From the NCBI GenBank assembly GCA_014729935.1, contig WJJB01000405.1, forward strand, positions 1 to 18,170: 18,170 bases of DNA, in the 5' to 3' direction. Below the pieces are notes generated by a model. The model saw nothing but the letters and a program-made list of their open reading frames with translations. It was not told the origin of the DNA and ran no database searches. Position 1 is the first letter of the stretch, and each line of letters opens with the position of its first letter. A program made the position numbers and the translations under genes. Shown here one piece after another: positions 13,972 to 18,170 of the stretch. This DNA is from Candidatus Bathyarchaeota archaeon (GTDB lineage Archaea > Asgardarchaeota > Lokiarchaeia > Sigyniarchaeales > Sigyniarchaeaceae).

Positions 13972-15042
13972 TCAAGACTTGGGAAAATCAATCCTCACAG
14001 AATTTTTCCCTTCTCTCACGGTGAAGGGTCTTTTATCAAATTCACGGAAGATGTCGATATTTGTTCTCGCATGGGAGGTGAGCTCGGGGGCAATGAAACA
14101 TGAATGTTCCCGGCAAAGCATCATGAAGGGAATCAATTGATCTGAAGTGAATTGGTCTACGGTGGCTGCCGGCGAGTTTTTTATCAAAGAAAGCATGTTA
14201 CTGGCGGCACGCTTGCCCACTGTTTCCGATGGTAATCCCCGTTCGCCCACGATGGTACCAGAACTCAATATACATCCAGTGGTTGTTATGGCCCATGCTG
14301 TTATTCCCGATCCAGGATTACGGGCACCCACAATTGAGGGTGAAAGGTGCACTCCTTCTTGGATGGATAATTCTGATATCGCGTTGGAAAAGGCATTCGC
14401 TTGCCGCTTTGCCACGTTTGCCTTGGAAAGCTGTTTCGACGCGATGCTTTCAACATCAACACGCTTGATATCCCCACGGTTTTCGAGTTTCAATCCATGG
14501 AGTGTCTTCCCCGGTGGTGTGAAAGTGATCCTTGCATGAGCACCTCCTTTCGGATAGAAACCATGCTTGAGGACCTCCAGTTTGCATTCCATGCCCATAC
14601 GAGATAAGAGGGGTATGAAAACATTCTGGATAAACCCGCTCGATGGTGCCCACTTGCCGATGGTTGCCCCGCCATGAATATCAACGTTGATAGTCCCCCC
14701 TCCAACGGTTTCTCCTGCAGATGCGATGGAAAGCACTTGAAAAACTAGCCCGATGGAACCCGCAGTCTCTATATTCACCTCGAGATCTCGTGTTTTCTTT
14801 TCACCGGGGGTGTAGGTGATTTCAGTTGAACCAACCCTTGCACCTTCAAGTGAACCACGTGAAAAATCGGCAAGTGCCTTCAATCCCATCACGTGTTGTT
14901 GACGCAACCCCGATACCTTCCTGTTTGCCCTGATGTTCGTGACGTGCAATTTCTTCTTATAGATCGTTGCGAGTGCCGCAGAAAGTCTAAGGATCGATCC
15001 TCCTCCTTCACCATGTGATCCGTCTATGTGTATATCATCCAT
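13972..15042 (-). CDS. rtcA: RtcA-family RNA 3'-phosphate cyclase homologue lacking the catalytic histidine
   Basis: This 356-residue protein has the full RtcA/RCL family layout: DGSHGEGGGSILRLSAALA, NIRANRKVSGLRQQH, GGTINVDIHGGATIGKWAPS, HGFYPKGGAHARI, GLPSETVGKRAASNML, DQLIPFMML and SHARTNIDIFREF. RtcA adenylylates RNA 3'-phosphate and converts it to 2',3'-cyclic phosphate through a histidine four residues before DQL (pattern VD-x-H-x-x-DQL). Here that segment reads VDQFTSDQL, so the position is F298. The usual GGGQ(I/V)LR near the N-terminus is GGGSILR. Both changes argue against ordinary cyclase activity. The eukaryotic relative Rcl1 also lacks the histidine and works in 18S rRNA processing, so a non-enzymatic or rRNA role is possible. 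ATG 15042 has AAGGA about 10 nt upstream. Confidence 0.9.
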   Translation of the reverse strand: MDDIHIDGSHGEGGGSILRLSAALATIYKKKLHVTNIRANRKVSGLRQQHVMGLKALADFSRGSLEGARVGSTEITYTPGEKKTRDLEVNIETAGSIGLVFQVLSIASAGETVGGGTINVDIHGGATIGKWAPSSGFIQNVFIPLLSRMGMECKLEVLKHGFYPKGGAHARITFTPPGKTLHGLKLENRGDIKRVDVESIASKQLSKANVAKRQANAFSNAISELSIQEGVHLSPSIVGARNPGSGITAWAITTTGCILSSGTIVGERGLPSETVGKRAASNMLSLIKNSPAATVDQFTSDQLIPFMMLCREHSCFIAPELTSHARTNIDIFREFDKRPFTVREGKNSVRIDFPKS

Positions 15043-15105
15043 TGCAATTACGTTCCTTGGTTGCCCGGTACCTGCATTTTTCTGAAGCGATGCATTCTAA
15101 AAAAT

Positions 15106-16350
15106 ATGGCGCGGGTAACGATCCTTGGTGGATGTGGAGTGGTGGGTACGGCAGCAACCAAGATATTAGCAAGGGTAGACGATTTCTCCGAGGTGGTAGT
15201 TGCAGACCTGAATGGCGAGAAGGCAAGGGAACTTGCAATGTCTCTAGGACCGAAGGTGCACGCGGTGCAATTTGATGCTAATAGCAAGTCAAGCTTGGAG
15301 AAATCTATATCGGGGTCGGATGTCGTAGTGAATTGCGTGGGCCCTTTTTACAAGTTCGAAAAGCCCATTCTACAGGCCGTGATAGACGCAGGTATTGATT
15401 ACGTGGATGTGAATGATGATGTAGGTGCAACCTATGACGCGCTCGCGCTAGATGAGGCAGCAAAGGATGCGAGTATCACGGCATTAATTGGCATGGGTTC
15501 AAGTCCAGGGGTGACTAACTTGTTGGCGGCATATGCTGTAAATGAATTATTGGATGAATGCGAATCCATTGACATGTATCATACACACGGCGGTGAACCA
15601 CACGAGGGGGCGGCAGTTATCGGCCATCGATTTTATTGCATGACTATTGATGTGCCCATGTTTCTCGAGGGAAAAGCCATCGAGGTAAAACAGGAAGAAT
15701 CAGCCAATTACGTTGAAGAGGTAGATTTCATCAACTTGGAAGGAAGCCACCGGGTCTACCCTTACCCGCACCCAGAGCCCATCACACTCCCAAGATACCT
15801 TGAACATAAGGGATTGAAGCGCGTGACCAACAAGGGAAGCGTGCTCCCTGAGGAATATTATGATCTAACCCGCACGGTGCACCAATGCGGGTTATCGTCC
15901 AAGGAACCACTCATGGTAAAAGGCACGGAAGTAATTCCTCACGACTTTGCGATTGCTTACCTTATTAGAAAGAGGGACGAGATACTTCAACAGGTAAATT
16001 TCGGTGAGCAGCGGGGATGCGTGAAGATTGTCTGCCGCGGATTGAAAAAGGGAACCAAGGAACCTCGCACTTACATCTTTTCCCTTGTTTCCGAGGGTGC
16101 TGGCAAGGGACAGGCGCTTGGAGAGGCAACTGGCATTCCAGCCGCGTTCGGTGCAATCTTAATGGCACGGGGTAAAATTAACGGTCGAGGTGTCTTACCA
16201 CCTGAAGCTTGCGTGGATCCAATGGAATTCCTTTCGCTCATGGGTGAGGTACTATCCATCGATCGTTCTGGGAGTGATGCAACCAGGGGTTCCCCCGTCA
16301 TTTTTCAATCCATCGACAAGGATGGCAACGTGAAGCGCATGGAATTCTAG
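15106..16350 (+). CDS. Saccharopine dehydrogenase-like NAD(P)-binding oxidoreductase
   Basis: From ATG 15106 the protein has 414 residues. It starts with a Rossmann fold (VTILGGCGVVGTAATKIL, GGxGxxG at 8-14, acidic D at the end of strand 2 in VVVADLN). It continues with VVNCVGPFYKFEKPILQAVIDAGIDYVDVNDD and IGMGSSPGVTNLLAAYAV, both typical of the saccharopine dehydrogenase / carboxynorspermidine synthase superfamily. The C-terminal half forms the substrate domain and ends with GATGIPAAFGAILMARG, also typical. Members reduce imines formed between amino acids or polyamines and keto or aldehyde groups; the substrate here cannot be read. An upstream in-frame ATG at 15028 is unlikely, since it overlaps the divergent rtcA start and adds 26 residues that do not resemble the family. 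The leader holds no strong ribosome binding site. Confidence 0.85.
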   Translation: MARVTILGGCGVVGTAATKILARVDDFSEVVVADLNGEKARELAMSLGPKVHAVQFDANSKSSLEKSISGSDVVVNCVGPFYKFEKPILQAVIDAGIDYVDVNDDVGATYDALALDEAAKDASITALIGMGSSPGVTNLLAAYAVNELLDECESIDMYHTHGGEPHEGAAVIGHRFYCMTIDVPMFLEGKAIEVKQEESANYVEEVDFINLEGSHRVYPYPHPEPITLPRYLEHKGLKRVTNKGSVLPEEYYDLTRTVHQCGLSSKEPLMVKGTEVIPHDFAIAYLIRKRDEILQQVNFGEQRGCVKIVCRGLKKGTKEPRTYIFSLVSEGAGKGQALGEATGIPAAFGAILMARGKINGRGVLPPEACVDPMEFLSLMGEVLSIDRSGSDATRGSPVIFQSIDKDGNVKRMEF

Positions 16351-16433
16351 CGACAAGAATTATAGGTTTATCGTCATTCCCCTACATGTTTTCCATCTAG
16401 CAATACATCATTCAAATCAAGGTGAATAACCAG

Positions 16434-17888
16434 ATGACCGAACACGCGATTTCACGATGGCCGAGTGTTGAAGATCTCACCAAGAAATTCGACGCTCTCA
16501 TATCACGGCCGATTGTGCGCTTGAAGAAAGAAGCAAAAGCCAAGTATCTTGAGCATTTCAACACGAAGTGTGAAAAATCCAAGGAATTGACCACCGAGGC
16601 CAAGCAATACATTCCAGGATCGGTGCAACATAACCTGTCATTCAACCACCCGTTTCCACTGGTAATGAAAAAGGCGGATGGTGCCTTCTTGTGGGACATT
16701 GATGGGAATAAGTACGTGGATTTCCTCGCAGCAGGCGGTCCCACCTTGTTGGGAAGTAATTACAAGCCGGTTCGAGAAAAAATAATCGACTTGATCAATG
16801 AGTGCGGCCCCGTAACCGGATTATTCCACGAATACGAGTTGAAGCTCGCAAAACTTGTATGCAAGCATTTTCCATCGGTTGAGATGCTACGAATGCTTGG
16901 TAGCGGGACGGAAGCTGCCATGGCAGCCATCAGGCTTGCTCGAACTTTCACGGGTAACCGGCGCATCATCAAGGTTGGTGGTGCATACCACGGGTGGTCG
17001 GATCAGCTTGTATATGGTTTACATGTCCCTGGTACAGGTCGATTGGAGGCAATTGGCATCCCTGCGGGATGCTCGAAGGACACCCAAGAATTCAATCCAA
17101 ATGATATTGATAAATTGCGGAAGCTTTTAGAGAAGAACGAGGGAAAAAAGGGAACCGCAGGAGTATTGCTTGAGCCCCTGGGGCCAGAAAGTGGTACACG
17201 CCCTGTAAGGCGCGATTTCAACGAGCAAGTTCGTGAGCTCTGTGATGATTTCGGTGCCTTGCTCATTTTCGATGAGGTGGTAACTGGATTCCGGGTGGGG
17301 ATGGGTGGTGCTCAAGGTTTTTTCGATATCACGCCGGATATTACCATATTCGGAAAAGCAATCACTGGAACCTACCCCGCGGCAGGTGGGCTGGGGGGAA
17401 GACATGAGATAATGGAGTTACTTGCTGCAGGTGTGGAATCAGGAAAGCAGAAGTGTTATGTTGGCGGCACACTTTCCGCGAATCCGATTAGCTGCGCGGC
17501 GGGTTACTTCTCCATTCTTGAGCTCGAAAAAACCAATGCACCGGTGATAGCCGGGAAGATGGGAGACAGGTTATGTGATGGGCTCAAGGATATCAACGAA
17601 CGCTACAATCTACCTTACGTGGCATGGAATCACGGATCAATCGTGCACTTGGAAACATCTGGACCGATGCTCATGGACGTAACCCATCCAAAGGCACTTG
17701 ATGAAAAACAAGGTGTGCTTCCCAGGAAGGAAGCCATGGAGGAATTCGGGATGGGCCTGATGGCAGAGGGAATCATTTCCATTGGTGCCAGCAGGTTCTA
17801 TACAACCTTGGCACACACCAAGGAAATCATTGATGACGCAATCCAGAGTTTTGAGAACGTCATGAAAAACTCCCAAGCCGCGGAATGA
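16434..17888 (+). CDS. Class III (PLP) aminotransferase, glutamate-1-semialdehyde aminomutase-like
   Basis: From ATG 16434 the protein has 484 residues. AGGTGA at 16420-16425 with 8-nt spacing decides this start over the GTG at 16422, which lies inside that ribosome binding site. Motifs of fold-type I class III enzymes are present: WDIDGNKYVDFLAAGGPTLL, LGSGTEAAMAAIRLAR (about 155-170), GAYHGW, LLEPLG, IFDEVVTGFR with D280 contacting the PLP ring nitrogen, and FGKAITGTYPAAGGLGG with K308 as the Schiff-base lysine. Overall it resembles HemL, but it has about 60 extra N-terminal residues and no other haem gene is near. A different amino-acid or amine substrate is therefore quite possible. A TATA-like AATTATAG lies near 16359-16366. 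A T9 tract follows the stop. Confidence 0.88.
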   Translation: MTEHAISRWPSVEDLTKKFDALISRPIVRLKKEAKAKYLEHFNTKCEKSKELTTEAKQYIPGSVQHNLSFNHPFPLVMKKADGAFLWDIDGNKYVDFLAAGGPTLLGSNYKPVREKIIDLINECGPVTGLFHEYELKLAKLVCKHFPSVEMLRMLGSGTEAAMAAIRLARTFTGNRRIIKVGGAYHGWSDQLVYGLHVPGTGRLEAIGIPAGCSKDTQEFNPNDIDKLRKLLEKNEGKKGTAGVLLEPLGPESGTRPVRRDFNEQVRELCDDFGALLIFDEVVTGFRVGMGGAQGFFDITPDITIFGKAITGTYPAAGGLGGRHEIMELLAAGVESGKQKCYVGGTLSANPISCAAGYFSILELEKTNAPVIAGKMGDRLCDGLKDINERYNLPYVAWNHGSIVHLETSGPMLMDVTHPKALDEKQGVLPRKEAMEEFGMGLMAEGIISIGASRFYTTLAHTKEIIDDAIQSFENVMKNSQAAE

Positions 17889-17900
17889 AAAACTTACCCA

Positions 17901-17909
17901 TTTTTTTTT
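17901..17909 (+). terminator. U-tract terminator after the aminotransferase
   Basis: Nine consecutive T residues begin 12 nt after the TGA stop, with no stable hairpin before them. This is the usual intrinsic signal for archaeal RNA polymerase. The next gene on the same strand starts 78 nt further on, so the tract separates the two units. Confidence 0.65.
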
Positions 17910-17986
17910 CCATTGCACGGCGTTTTAACCATCAAACCTTCTCTCATCGATTTAAATGCCCGTTCGGGTACCGGCGGTGAACATGA

Positions 17987-18170
17987 ATGAATCCACGCGT
18001 GGTTATATTCGACACCAACTTTTTCCTTGGCACCAGATCGACTTTCAGGTCGGATGCGGAAATGAGAGATTTCCTCCTGGATTTGGAAACATCATTTAAC
18101 GAGAATGGCATACGACCAGTAATTCCTGCACGCGTTTTGGGTGAGATTGACGGCTTCAGTGGTGCATTGG
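17987..18170 (+). CDS. Partial PIN-domain protein (N-terminus)
   Basis: The frame from ATG 17987 runs open to the window edge, giving 61 residues. It begins MNPRVVIFDTNFFLG, where D9 in VIFDTNxFL is the first metal-binding aspartate of PIN-domain nucleases. It continues with a helix and then VIPARVLGEIDGF, matching the second PIN strand and helix with its conserved acidic residue (E in the LGEID part). PIN domains are Mg/Mn-dependent RNases, found as VapC toxins and in rRNA maturation proteins; the fragment cannot tell which. No antitoxin-like gene precedes it, since 17889-17986 holds only the terminator and promoter. GGTGA at 17976-17980 with 6-nt spacing supports this ATG over the overlapping out-of-frame ATG at 17983. 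TATA-like TTTAAATG is near 17950. Confidence 0.75.
   Translation, partial: MNPRVVIFDTNFFLGTRSTFRSDAEMRDFLLDLETSFNENGIRPVIPARVLGEIDGFSGAL

Overview
The window looks like chromosomal DNA of an archaeon, most likely an Asgard archaeon (Promethearchaeota); that placement is inference. Supporting signs are archaeal TATA-like promoters with short leaders, U-tract termination, an archaeal-type NMN adenylyltransferase, RtcA- and RtcB-family proteins, and above all a tRNA gene folding as archaeal/eukaryal selenocysteine tRNA (9-bp acceptor, 4-bp T stem, UCA anticodon, encoded CCA). Among archaea, Sec decoding is known in Methanococcales, Methanopyrus and Asgard lineages. No methanogenesis gene is visible, and the mid-range base composition fits neither AT-rich Methanococcales nor GC-rich Methanopyrus.

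Layout. Bases 1-554 hold the end of an unidentified helical protein gene, meeting a small basic zinc-finger-like gene (561-860, minus). A large minus-strand gene (1130-3460) encodes a secreted, membrane-anchored NosD-like beta-helix protein with a cysteine ladder and TSP3-like calcium repeats. Next come a 72-residue membrane protein (3617-3835) and a divergent RtcB homologue (3973-5205) that seems to have lost the guanylylated histidine. A gamma-class carbonic anhydrase (5517-6056) and tRNA-Sec (6148-6240) are on the plus strand. Bases 6468-10835 are all minus: a polytopic membrane protein with a cytosolic-type zinc ribbon, an unlisted 40-residue single-helix membrane protein, a zinc-ribbon/coiled-coil protein and an oligogalacturonate-lyase-like beta-propeller.

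From 11042 a plus-strand cluster encodes a helical-repeat protein, a SAM hydroxide adenosyltransferase (DUF62) and, overlapping it by 8 nt, a Nudix-NMN adenylyltransferase fusion. It converges on an RtcA-family gene (13972-15042, minus) whose adenylylated histidine is replaced by phenylalanine. Divergent from that lies a saccharopine-dehydrogenase-like gene, followed by a class III aminotransferase, a T9 terminator and the start of a PIN-domain gene cut by the window end.

Most genes look like independent units; the only clear coupling is DUF62 with Nudix-NadM. The most notable points are tRNA-Sec, two RNA-sealing-family proteins that both lack their nucleophilic histidine, a Nudix-NadM fusion in reverse domain order, dyads placed between TATA box and expected start site at several promoters, and hairpins resembling decayed IS200/IS605 (TnpB/omega-RNA) ends. 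No CRISPR array, intact transposon or rRNA was seen.
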